Below are positions 1 through 11,900 of a stretch of 64,000 nucleotides of DNA, in pieces. The DNA lies in assembly GCA_921293015.1 (NCBI GenBank), contig OV121096.1:23509729-23573728 (forward strand). The letters run 5' to 3'. Both the position numbers and the translations under genes were made by a program. The notes under the pieces were generated by a model. The model was not told where the DNA came from, searched no databases, and worked only from the letters and a program-made list of their open reading frames with translations. Numbering within the stretch: the first letter of the stretch is position 1; each line of letters starts with the position of its first letter. The stretch comes from Phorcus lineatus. Taxonomy: Eukaryota > Mollusca > Gastropoda > Trochida > Trochidae.

Positions 1-1300
1 TGGAATCTAACCCAAGTGGCATGCTGATGTACGAAGTCATGCAAGGCACTTTGTACAGAGTGTAATTGTATCTTTTAGTGGAGTCGGCTCATGTGCACTG
101 ACCGACCTTTCTGTATTGCATTTCAGACGGAGGGAGGTGTCTCTATAGAGTAGACTGGGACTTTGACTCTAAAAGTATTTCTCTCTTATTGATACCTAGA
201 ACATTTCTGTGAGGCTGAATCATTGGATTTAGAGGTTTTCTGGATAATATTGCCTCATGAGGTAAATGTTGAAAAGCAGTTAACTGATATCTGTGTATTA
301 TGCAACAGATGGAAGGCGGTCGTCTATTAAGCAAAGACCTACTCTTTGCCTCTAAATGTCTGTTTGAGAACTAGAATATTTCTGGATGGCTTGATTATAG
401 AATTGAGAACTAATCTGGAATATTGTTGCAACATCAGGAAAACTTGACTGACCCCAACAAATTGCTTTACAGAGAGAGGGAGGTGTCTGTTTAGCACAGA
501 CTGAGTCTGCTCTAAAGGCTTTTAACCTTAATAAGAGCTAGACTTGCTGTGAGTGGAAGAATTACAATTAAGAGAACTAATCTGGAATATAATTGCAACA
601 TAAGGCACACATTGATGAGCACATTGATTGACACCAGCATATTGCAAAGAGAGGGGGTTTTTTTTCGGTTTAGTGTAGACTAACATTTTTGAGAGCTAGA
701 ATATTTCTGTGTGGCTGAATAACAGGATAGAGATCTAATTCTGTATAGTATTGCAACATCTAGAAAACCTTGATGAGCAATCAATCGACCTCTGTTTATT
801 GCAGTAAAGAGGTAGGGGTGTTTTTATTTAGCATAAGACTAAGTCTTTGGCTCTATATATGTTCTTAGAACTAGAATATTTCTGAGTGGCTGGATTACAG
901 GATTGATAACTAATCTGGAATGATATTGCAACATCAGATAAATGTTGATGAAACAGACCTCTGTGTTTAAAGTACAGAGGGAGGTAAACATCTGTTTAGT
1001 ACAAACTTACACGTTGGCTCTAAAAGTCTTTTAACCCTTAAAATAAGAACTAGACTTGCTGAGTGGCTAAATTACAGGATAGAGAACAAATGCGGAATAA
1101 TATTGCAACATCAGGTAAATGGCCAACCTCTGAGTAGTGCAGTATAGAGAGAAGGAAGTGTCTATTAAGAATACTATCACTATTTGGCTCTGAATGTCTT
1201 TTTGACAGCTAGAATAATTCTGTGTGAGGATTGAGAAATAATGGCATAAATATCCGGAATATTTTGTATCAGTAGGTAAAGATTATTAGGCAGTTGATTT
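1..1300. repeat. Degenerate tandem array, unit about 170 bp
   Basis: About seven imperfect units follow each other, recognised by a purine-rich start (AGAGGGAGGTGTCT and variants near 128, 305, 474, 647, 808, 972 and 1147), then a CTCTAAAAGTCTTTT-like block, a GAACTAGAATATTTCTG block and a GAACTAATCTGGAAT block followed by ATTGCAACATCAG. Spacing of the starts is 161-178 bp. The array is cut by the left edge and decays after about 1250. No open reading frame crosses it. Unit length is close to a nucleosome repeat, which is common for satellite-like arrays. Confidence 0.8.
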
Positions 1301-2249
1301 AATGACAAGCTATTTATTTCGATTATCAATAAACTTAATAAGAATTCATAATGTGAAATATGACTGGTTTATCAAATGTTTAAAAAGGGCCTTAGAAAAA
1401 TGTTACTTGAATGCTGAATATAGACTTGCCTTTGAAAAGGGAATCATGTATATATCTCAGAAGTTAGTTTAAAGAAAAAAATACTTTTAGTGGATATCAA
1501 CATTGTCTTGTACATAATTTACTGTCCCCATAAATTGCATTTAAATCAATTTAATGTTACACAAACATCTGATAACTTAATGATAATTATGGGTGTAATT
1601 TTCCCTAATTATGTGTTCTGCTCATTAATTTATATTATTCATGTCCCATTTAAATCTCAGTTTGGTTTGGTTACATTTAGTGACTCATTTTGGGTAAAAT
1701 AATTAGCTTTGATATCTATGTTGATAGTAATTCAATTATACTACAGGCAACAACATTTTGAAATATCATGCCACTTGTTGATAAGTTTAAGAACATTTTA
1801 ACATTTGGATTAATCTTTGAATCCTTCCATTTGCATGCAGATATGTTTGTTTGCACTGAAAGCCGGTGTACGATCCCCTGCAGATCGGGCATGTTTAGAA
1901 GCGATCTTATCTGTAGAGGCCTAATTATTTGTGTGATTTTGCATATTGGGCACTATCAGTGTTATATCTAGCATACTTCAGCTTTGACATATTTGCGCCT
2001 TACTGTATGTTACATAGCCTGCTTCAAAGATTGAAATCACCAGAAATAGTTGCTCCCTGTGTGTGTATTGGACCAAAATTCTTTGGTGTGTATTGATGGA
2101 GAAATTCCTCTCATAGTTGCACATGCAAGTTGGTTCATTGTCTTTCCCTTTCTTTCTCCAAGAGGAATGTTGTCAAGGGGTGAAGTGCTGTTTCCTCTCA
2201 AGTGATATTTTATAACCACATACTTCAAATTTTTTTTCTCTGTTTGCAG
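1301..2249. other. No gene seen; upstream flank or intron of the RhoGAP gene
   Basis: AT-rich sequence with only short chance reading frames. It ends at a pyrimidine tract plus TTTGCAG (2242-2249) that looks like a splice acceptor, so it may be the first (untranslated) intron of the downstream gene rather than a promoter. Confidence 0.4.
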
Positions 2250-2680
2250 GTGCTTGCACATGGATGTTTCCGCTGCATGTGGAGGATGACCTTGAGGTCG
2301 TGACCTTGCACCCGGTGACCCTGTGATTGAAGTGACAGACAAGTTCCTTACTGTGATGTGGCCGCATTAAGTGTAATCATCCCGTAGTGATAACGCCCAG
2401 CCAACATATTCTTCCTACAAACATGCAACCCGAAGATGCCGTAGGAGATTATCCCGTGATGACATTTTGAGAAAACTTACCCGTGTTGTGTTTTTATACA
2501 TGTGCAATCTGTAGCGACTGAGTTGGATCCCCCTCTTTTTTTCTTTGACATGGAGTCTGATAGAATGTTCAAGGCTCGTGCGCAGTAATGGCCAAGTCAT
2601 GGGGTCGTGGATTCCACACCAATGGCTAACCTGCCCCTGAATGGATCCATGCCTTGCTGGTGAGGACACCACGCTGCAGC
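2250..2680 (+). promoter_or_regulatory. ARHGAP35: Probable 5' untranslated part of RhoGAP exon, rich in upstream ATGs
   Basis: A T-rich tract followed by TTTGCAG ends at 2249, and the next in-frame feature is the start codon at 2681, so 2250-2680 is likely transcribed leader continuous with coding exon 1. It holds many upstream ATGs with short frames: one from 2260 has ten codons including its stop, and one near 2422 has sixteen. A transcription start cannot be placed from the sequence. Confidence 0.45.
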
Positions 2681-5600
2681 ATGGCGAAGAAAGCCGAAGG
2701 GCGCACTTTTAACGTGAGCGTGATCGGACTGAGCGGAACGGAGCGGGAGAAGGGGCAGTATGGAGTTGGCAAGTCATGTTTGTGCAATAGGATAATCTAT
2801 CAGGTGGCGGACAAATACCACTCGGAACACATCTCCGTTCTTTCTCAGAGCGACTTTGCCGGCCGTGTCATCAACAATGACCACTTCCTGTACTGGGGCG
2901 AGGTCACAAAAACAGACGAAGGAAATAATTTTACATTTAATGTGATAGAGCAGACAGAGTTCATTGATGATGTGTCATTCCAGCCATTCAAAACTGGGCG
3001 GACTGAACCTTATATCAAGCGATGTGTTCAAACAAAGGTGCAGTCTGCCGAAAAGCTGATGTATATTTGTAAGGATCAGCTAGGTAGGTATCGCATGCCG
3101 ATTGTTTAATTTAGTTTAAGTCTCTTTATCAACCAGAAGGGAGATACAAAGATTGGTCAAAATGTATTCTTCTAATTGATAGTGAATAACATTGCAGTTG
3201 AAATTATATGAAACGAGTATATTTATATTCTCTCATTTCAAAGAATTTTGAAACCTCAGCGATACAAAAACTGATCCAGTTGTATCTTGATGCTGTTGAT
3301 ATTATTGAATATGTTGAATATTGTCAGGGGTTAAAAAATTTATGTCCCAATCACTGACTTACCAAATATTATGTTTGTCTCACCTAACAATATACTGAAA
3401 ACTCAATGAAATCCTCTTTTTTTCTAAATAATCCATTAGCTCCTAGACTTCCGGACAAAGTTAATACCTAATATAAAAAGCTTCCGTAAGTCCATGACTT
3501 ATTGATTGTGAAAATATTTTTTTAACTTGATTGTAAATGATAACAAAAAATTGTGTTGAAAGACAAAAGAAAAAATTGTTTAGACGGAAGACTTTTGATG
3601 CATTTTATTTGGGTTTAGCTTTTCACAAAGGATGGGGAAGTTTATATAGGTAAATGTTTCCTTAACTTTGTCAATTTACAAATGTCTGAAGGTCATGCTC
3701 ACAGGTTGAAAGGATAGCTTGGGTCATTGTTTACAGATTCATCCTTAAGCACTGGGAGTCTTAACATGGCAAAATTGTGCAGACTTTTCAAATTTGAATA
3801 TTGTTTGGTAATCTGGTGTCAAACAACTGCAACAGCAAGGTGTCCCTTTCGCACACACAAAACCGAAATGTAAACAGCATAAAATAACCGAGAAGTTCCT
3901 GATTTGTTTAGCGAGCACAGTAAGGCAAACTTCTCATGGACATTTCCACCTTCCGATTCGCATTTTCCTTTATTTGAAGAATGTTGTGTAGCCTACGTAA
4001 CCTTTTGGACAAGATCAACGACCTTTTTGGTATTCTTGTGCAGCACTGGAGCTGTTCGTTGAAGGTTTCCTGGTTTATTTACACCTCAAATATCAATGAG
4101 AAGAGAAAATGTAATGTATGCAGATACCTACTATTAACCTCAACACTTTACCTGCTTATGTGCCTAGTGCAAAGGTATTCCTAAAGGCTGAATTACAAGA
4201 ATTGTAACAAGTAGGCCATCGCATTAAGCCAAAGAGGACTAATTTGAGAATAAGAAGTAGTACTGCACTGTCTGGCATCATATCGTACTGGAATAACAGT
4301 GGAATTGATGAAATAAAAGTACCGAGGGCTTATATCACCTGAAATAATGTACCTTAGATTGCTGTGTTTCATTCCATTGGTTATAACATTGAAGGCTAAA
4401 TTTGAATTGTGAAAAATGATAAGATGCTATGCACATTTAAATAATGTTGTTAGTAGTTCGTAAATAAACACTGTTGACAGAATCAAGGTTTAGCTGTGCA
4501 ACACTTGACCATGACGTTTCCAAAAGATTATATTCATGCATTAGCACTTAATAGGTTCATTGCCATCTCCTGCTGCAAAGGTTTTTATCTTTTCTCTTCA
4601 CAATCACAATATTCAACCGGCAGAACATTCAACCATTCCAAAATGAATGAATTACAGAAGTTAGTGTTAGTTTGCCCTGCGTATATCTAGATTATTCCTT
4701 AAATGCAGGGACTACAAAATATAAGTCTGAGATCGCTTGCCAAATTTGACTTTTGACGTGCTAGAACAATCCCCAATAGATTAACCCCACGCCACTTTTT
4801 CAAACCTCTCAGCTACATTAGTGGAAGGACTCCCATGATTCACTTAGTTTTAGTGGAAAAAAACTGCGTCAAGTCCATGACATACTGACATTGAAAACGT
4901 TCAAATTATGGGCGCTGCTGATTGAGGAGGGTTACAATAACTTTGAAGATCACAATATTTCTTTCTGTTTAGGGTTTCCTTCTTAGGTTTTAGCTCAAAG
5001 TAAATAAGAGCGAAACATTTCAAATTATTGACTTTCAGATATGAAATTGTTGTCAAAGGAAATTAGCCAACTTACGACTGGCTTTGTAGGTAAAGAGTTG
5101 ATTGTATAAAACTGATAATTAAAGATGAATGGCAACCAGAATGTCTGGAACTGGTACTTTAGCATTTCACTTTCACTCCATGCTACCAAATGTATGTCAT
5201 GTCTAAAATGTCCTGCCATTCTTATTTAGTGATTGCCTATTATTTCCTCTGTCTTCAGGCATGGAGTCTGACTATGAACAGAAGCTGATGCCGGAGGGGA
5301 AGCTGTCCATCGATGGATTCATTTGCTGCTTTGACGTAAGTCAGTCCCCCCAACGCCCAGTGGACAAGCAAATTGAGTTTGTGGCTTCCCTTCTGAGCGC
5401 CGTCCTTAAGGCTAAGAAGCCACTGGTGCTGGCAACAACCAAACATGATGAGGCGGACGAACAGTTTGTGGAAAAAGTAGAGAAATTACTAAATCGGCGA
5501 GAGTTCAAAGGATGTTTCCCACTTGTTGAAACCTCCTCTTTGGAGAATGTGAATGTTGAATTAGCATTCATGACGCTAGCTCATCTCATAGATAAAACAA

Positions 5601-5931
5601 AGGCCAGAGCCAAAGTGATTCCTTTTCACGAAGCCCTGAAGGCTCGGCAGGAGATTCTCGGAGTTGCTTCGAAAGCATATCAGAACTTGCTCAAACTGCA
5701 TGTCAACGATCCCAAGCTGAGTTGGTCATCTTGTCGAAAGAAATGTTCTAACGAACCTGATTTTGGACATTATGTGGACTTGTTCGGTACAGACAGTGCT
5801 AAAAAACTGTTCCGACAACACGTACGGCGGTTGCGGGACGAACAAGTTTCCAAAAAGGAGCAGGACTATCTCACAAAGGTCCCGAGGATTTTAAAATATT
5901 TTCTCCCCAATTTAGACGCAATAGGAGACAG
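2681..5931 (+). CDS. ARHGAP35: RhoGAP exons 1-2: N-terminal GTPase domain and first FF domain
   Basis: Exons 2681-3083 and 5259-5931 encode residues 1-358. The P-loop reads G-x-x-G-V-G-K-S (K31, S32) inside the p190-specific context [19 protein letters not shown]. The stretch [11 protein letters not shown] and the block EQTEFIDD are hallmarks of the family. The G4-like motif TKHD lies at about 195-198 and an ETSS G5-like motif follows. Residues 255-358 form the first FF domain (SWSSCRKK and LFRQHVRRL). The donor at 3084 is GTAGGT and the donor at 5932 is GTGAGT. A 2.2 kb intron splits the GTPase domain. Confidence 0.93.
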
Positions 5932-8900
5932 GTGAGTTTGTGTTTGCTTTCTGTTGTTTGTAGAGCTCAGAAATGGCGTGCTAACTTCAACTGTCTTGCT
6001 GGAGTAAATCTCCAAATTCTCTTACAAATAAAAGCAAATCTTGAGTATGTTCTATCAGTTAAAAAATTAGATCTCTCAAAACAAAGTATCATCTTTTATC
6101 CTTTAATCACTACTTGAGAATTTTCTGAAACATCTTGAATCAAAGCGTTGTCTATATTGACACAACAAACGAGCTTTTGGAACTATTTATCTACGCTCTT
6201 CCCACTTATTCATTGTTATGATAAGAAAAATATCACACTTGAAATAATCATAATTTCAAAGGTGTACAAAAATAAAACAAATATTGTACAAGTCAACAAG
6301 GGACATTATACTTGACCCTGACCTCATAGACTCTGTCAGAAAGAAAAACTAGTGATTTCATCCCGACATTTGGAAACATTAGTTTAAGTGCATGACATAA
6401 ACAATTGAGGGGACAAATGGTTGACTTCCTGGCCTATATATGAGCAAGTGACAACAGTTTTATAGGATGAGAGCCATGTGGGAAGGACACTGACAGGAAA
6501 GTGAGAAACAAGGTTCAAGTGCTTGTCACACCACTGTTATATTAATCTGTGTACAGTCACATGTGTCAAGTGTCATGGGCTGGCTTCTCATAATATTTAT
6601 ACTTGGATGGGACGGGCTTGTAAACCATGAAACTAGGGCTTTCATCATCCATAATGTTTGACGTAGGAGTGTGAAAAACATTTAAGTTCAATTATATGAG
6701 CTTTAAGAGTCATTTGTTAAGTGGTCCACCCACCTAAGTGATTTTAGATATGGGGTTATTGTTGTGGCCAAGGACTTGAACCATTATTATAAACTCAGCA
6801 GTGTCTAGTATACTTAATATAGAATCAAACTTGATGTACTGTCAGTGTTTCCATCTTGTAAAGTTAGAGGCATGGCTGTAAAAAAGATAACACATCCTGG
6901 TTGAGTGTAATGCCCTTTTGTACCCATTTGGATATTATATTCAATGGTGTCGGTCCGTCATTATGTCTGGATTCTTATTAACGCAATAGCCCATTAACCA
7001 TTGCACTTCACTTCAAATTTTGTCTCCTACATTTGGGGAATATGTGGACACAGTTCTTTTCAAGGTCACAACGGCACTTAGACAAACTCTTGCTAACTCA
7101 GTATCTCATGAGCGATTCACATGAAACTGAAAATAATGAATGTTTAAAAGTATGTAAGATATAGATGTAATATCCCCTCCCCTATACCAAAAGACGATAA
7201 ACTGTTAAAGCAACGTTGTGATAGTTGTTGCCAAACTGCTGCCAGACAGAAGTGACGTTGATTGGTCAAATTTAAAACACAACATTTTAAGTAACTAAGC
7301 AGAATTGATATAAGCAACTGAACACAAACTAAAAAAAACATGACTTTAGTATAAGTTGTTTTGTTATCTGATTATTAGATTGTCATTCTCTGTTTCGATC
7401 TATATGTAAGCAATAAATTGTATTCTGATTTACAATTTCAAATTCTGCTGATGTCAGGTCTAGGACAGCTGTCTGGCAATGATAGTGATCATATTTTCAG
7501 GGCAAATCAATACATCAACAAGATTTTGGGGGGAAAAGTGATTAAGTCAAGAATTTTTACCGTATGTATGATAAGTGTACAGGACTTGGGAAGCCATTGG
7601 CCATTTGGTCATTGGATGAAGAGAATGGCCCATTAGAATTAGACATTTGCTATTCCTATAAAGGGGAATGGCCCATTCAAAATTCAGAAAATGGCTGAAA
7701 GCCCTGAAAAATGCCCATTGTCAAAGGTGTCCTTGCAAATCCCTGAGTATGAAACCTAACTAACTAAACTTATTTTCATACAAAAAAAAAAGAAGTAAAT
7801 TTATCTCATTTGTTTCATTATAAGTGCCCAGGGACATTGTCATGATAGTGACAAACACTTGTTGATAATATGGTACTTCCTCTGGGAATAGTGCATTTAC
7901 ATGTGTCAAAATGAAATCAGATATCACTTAAGTTTTGTAGGACTTGACTTGACCATAGTGATTTCTTTTATCACTTATCCTTAACCTCTTACCTAGTGTT
8001 CAAGAGACAATTGTTAATACATATGTGAAATTATTGCTTTGGATTTAAAACAGAAAAGTTCACATGCATGTAAATAGAAAAACAATCAAGCCTGACTAAA
8101 TGTATCCTTGTGACCTATGAAAACACAATCAAATTACTTTAACGCAAGGGGTCTAGTAATCTGTTCTGCTTAAGAACTTCCGTTACCTAAAAAGAACTGA
8201 ATGAGGACAAAGGTTTATGGTATCTGTAGAGCTAAAGTCTATTTTCAAACAGTAATCATGCCTGTTTGTGGTTAGCCATAATGAATTAAAAATTCTTTCC
8301 ATCTGACACAGAAGCTGGCCGACAGTACAGCGTTACATTGAGAAGCATGAGGACTTCTCCAAGTATTTTGTGATGGCGTGTCCAAGCGGTCAGGGCACTT
8401 GGAAGATGACCGACAGTTTCCTTGACAGTACCGATGAAACCAGGGTACCTTTTGATTTGCTCAACTCACCTGAGGCAGAAACCTGCTTCAGAAACCATCT
8501 TAACGAGCTGCAGGCAAACCACCGGCGGAAAGAGTGAGTGCAGATATTTACAGGATATTTTTATAAAATTCTTCACTTTTTTTGGCAGTGAAACTTAGAC
8601 ACCTACCTTTTTCGAATGAAACAGAAAGATTGAATCCTCGGAACTGTTTGTATAGCTTGGTGATGTCATTATTTGTCATAACACTTTAGCTTGTATCAGT
8701 AATGTATTGTCTATTTGTGTTAACATTTCTGCTTTTAATCTTTAATTACAAAAATATAAGTATTGAAATTTTATTACTTCTTACCTGTAAACCTCAGCTT
8801 GTGGATCACTTTTTCATCTAGTTTATAATGAAGATAATCACAGAAAACTAAGCAGTGCCACTTATGGAGAAAACAGAAGGTTTTGAATGAATGAATGAAT

Positions 8901-11900
8901 GTTTTTGATATAAAACACTTGATATCTCTACTTCAAACCCCTTAGCTTCAGATTGGTCCACCTTCCTGATCAACCTATATGTTATTGATAAATGTTACTT
9001 TCATTTTCCCTAACAGACTTCAGAAACAGTTCAAGCGTCTTTTAGAAGAGAACCCGCAGGTGACACCGGGGAAGACTCTGCAGGAGACATATGTATTCTT
9101 TGTTGGAAAGGACGTGTACAACGGGCTGGATGAAGGTGACCGTATCGTGGTGTACGAACAACACCAGCAGGACCTGAGGCAAACGGCCAAGCAGGACTTC
9201 CAGGAGCTCCTGTGGGAACAGAGTCAGGTCTTCTTCAACCTTAACTCCTCCGGCAGGATGACCACTGAGGATCTCAAGGGCATCACCCACGCGCTTCAGG
9301 ATGATCCAAGGTGGGCGTCTTCTCCTACCATTTCTATGTTTTTGAAAAAAAATTGAGATTCCAAATTCTTTTCTCTTAGTAAATTTTAATGGTTTGAACT
9401 TTGTCTTGCTATATTTCATGGTGATCCTGTAAAGCATGTGTGAGGATTACTTGTTTCTGAGCTAATGCTTTGAATTGCTTCAATTTGAGCCCAGTTTCTA
9501 TCTCCCTAGACTTGACTATGAATATATAATGGTTTTAACTTTGTCTTGCTATATCGCGCTGTGATACTGTAAAACATGTGTGAGGATTACGTTTTTCCTA
9601 AAGTTAACTGAGCTAATGCTTAGATTTGGTTTAATTTGAGCCCAGTTTCTATGCCCCTAGACTTGAATACGAAACTGAATGTTCCCTCTTCTGTAGGTAC
9701 AAGGCGTTGAGTCGGCTGGAGGAGGACCGCAAGGTGATGGTGCTGAACCACCTGGGCTTCATCCAGTGTCCCTCCAAGGACCGGTGCTACTTCAAGGAGA
9801 ACTGTGTCGACGTGCAGCTCATGAAGTTACTCTCCTCTAGATCTGCAAGGTACTTTTAAAGATCTGTACGCCGCTAATGACTGAAATAATGCCCATGTTT
9901 CACCAAACAATACCTCACTCTGATATTACCCTATGTAAGGAGGTGTCTCTGAGTATGAGTGTAACTTTGATCTTTAACCGAAAGAGAAAGGTATTTAGTT
10001 AAGTCTCACTGTCTGTACAAGGTGGAGAGAGATAGAGAGAGAGTTTTACTTATGTCTCCCTTTCTGTACAAGGTTATAGATGGCCAAAGGTCTGTTCAGT
10101 ATGATCTAAATTTTTATACTTGCTAACCACAGGTGTTTTAGAATGAAATGATAGCATTAGAACCTATTGTGCAGTTTCAGTGATGTACGTGATTATATAT
10201 AATGCTCTTGGCTGTATTGCAGTCGACCAGAGGTGGTCGAATCTTGTGACGTCCCTGAGGGAACAGAGAGGTGTCTCAACTTGGTGCTGCTAGGAAAGGA
10301 CGGGTTGGCTAAGGATGCTAACCTCGCTATAAGAGTAAGTTTTGGACTTGAGCGATACAGTAAACATTTGCATGACAACCAAGATGTCGAAACTTAAATA
10401 ACACAATCATGAATGAATACTCAAACTTGCCATTCTTCATCTTGTCAACCTCTTTTATCAAATTACTTTAACCTTGTTGAAAAGTAAGATTGAATAGTTT
10501 ATTGAAACTTCATATGTTATCAGTGTTATAGCTTTCCATTGAAGTTCTCTCCATCCCCTCTGCTATTACCCCCAAACAATTCTGTGTGGCCATTACTCTC
10601 AACACACTGTCAGAGCAGCTGAACCTCCAGCTAGATAGACAATCTTGGCATTGTAATGCTTTAAAGTGTTTATGAAAGGTTAATGTTCTTTATGGCTTTG
10701 AAGTAATATAATGTTACATCCTTATAAAGAGCTGCCATAATTTCACTTTGTTTCTTTGTTTTCAGAATCTTTGCCTAGAAGACGAGTATAATTATGAGAA
10801 TATCAATTATAGTTTAGACTACCGACCAATCGACGGTGACGTTAGCCTAGAGCATAATGCTTTGGCCACTGCCAACTTCAAACCGCATGGTAGGTTTTCA
10901 ACATTCGTGCAGGGGTATTTATTGCTCTTAAAAAATTTATGATGAGAGTTAGAAATGAAATGTTCCTTTTGTAACCTTTTACCATTGCCACAAATTCATC
11001 ATTGATGAAAGAGTATGATACTATGGATATGTTTTATTCTTTTAGTTAGGTTGATAGCAATAAATCTTGAATCATTGTAGGAGATGTAGTTGATAAAAAG
11101 GATTTGGTTAAACTTGGGAACAACTTCATGATCTTCAAGACTTATTTCAACCTGAAACTTGGAAGTGAAAGGTTTTGTAAGAGTAGTAATTTGAAAACTT
11201 GATACCAAATAATATACATAAAATCTTCAAACAAGAAGTAGATTGGTGTTGATGATAACCACATTAATGGCTTATGCTTTTGTCTTTGCCATCAGAAAAT
11301 TGGTTACTACGTTCTGATAAATAACCCCCAAGTACTGCATCATGTAATCAAAACATTTCAAAATAACCAAAACATTTCCAGTTAGCGGTCTCTTGGAAGC
11401 AAAGTTTTTTTCGTGGTATCAACCTAGTTAGGAACTCAATTAGATCAACTCAGACTCATGAATATTTGTAGAAGCGAGTCCTCAGACTCACTAGGTCTTA
11501 TTTGTATATTTATCTCTGATTGGTCTTCCTATATCAGGGTTTTATATCAACCCAAAGCTCTTACAATCCCCTGATTGGCTTGTTACAATTGTCCTATATC
11601 AGATAGCAGCTGGCATAGCATACAGTCTTTCTTCTGATTGCTGTCACTATCTTGATTTTAAGTTAAATCATCTGTTATTGTTGAGACAGTTAGGCCCAGA
11701 CAATCTATAATTTTAGGAGCCTGATATAGACAAAATATTAAAGCAGAGTCTGGTTACTTTGAAGGATCAGAATCTATATCAACCCTAATGTTTCTCCAGG
11801 TTGCCTGTGCGTTTACAACTCACAACACACGCTAGCTTATGTGCGGGAGAGTCTTGAGTGGTCACTGTTCACGGACCTCGAACAGGATGTACAGGCGCTC

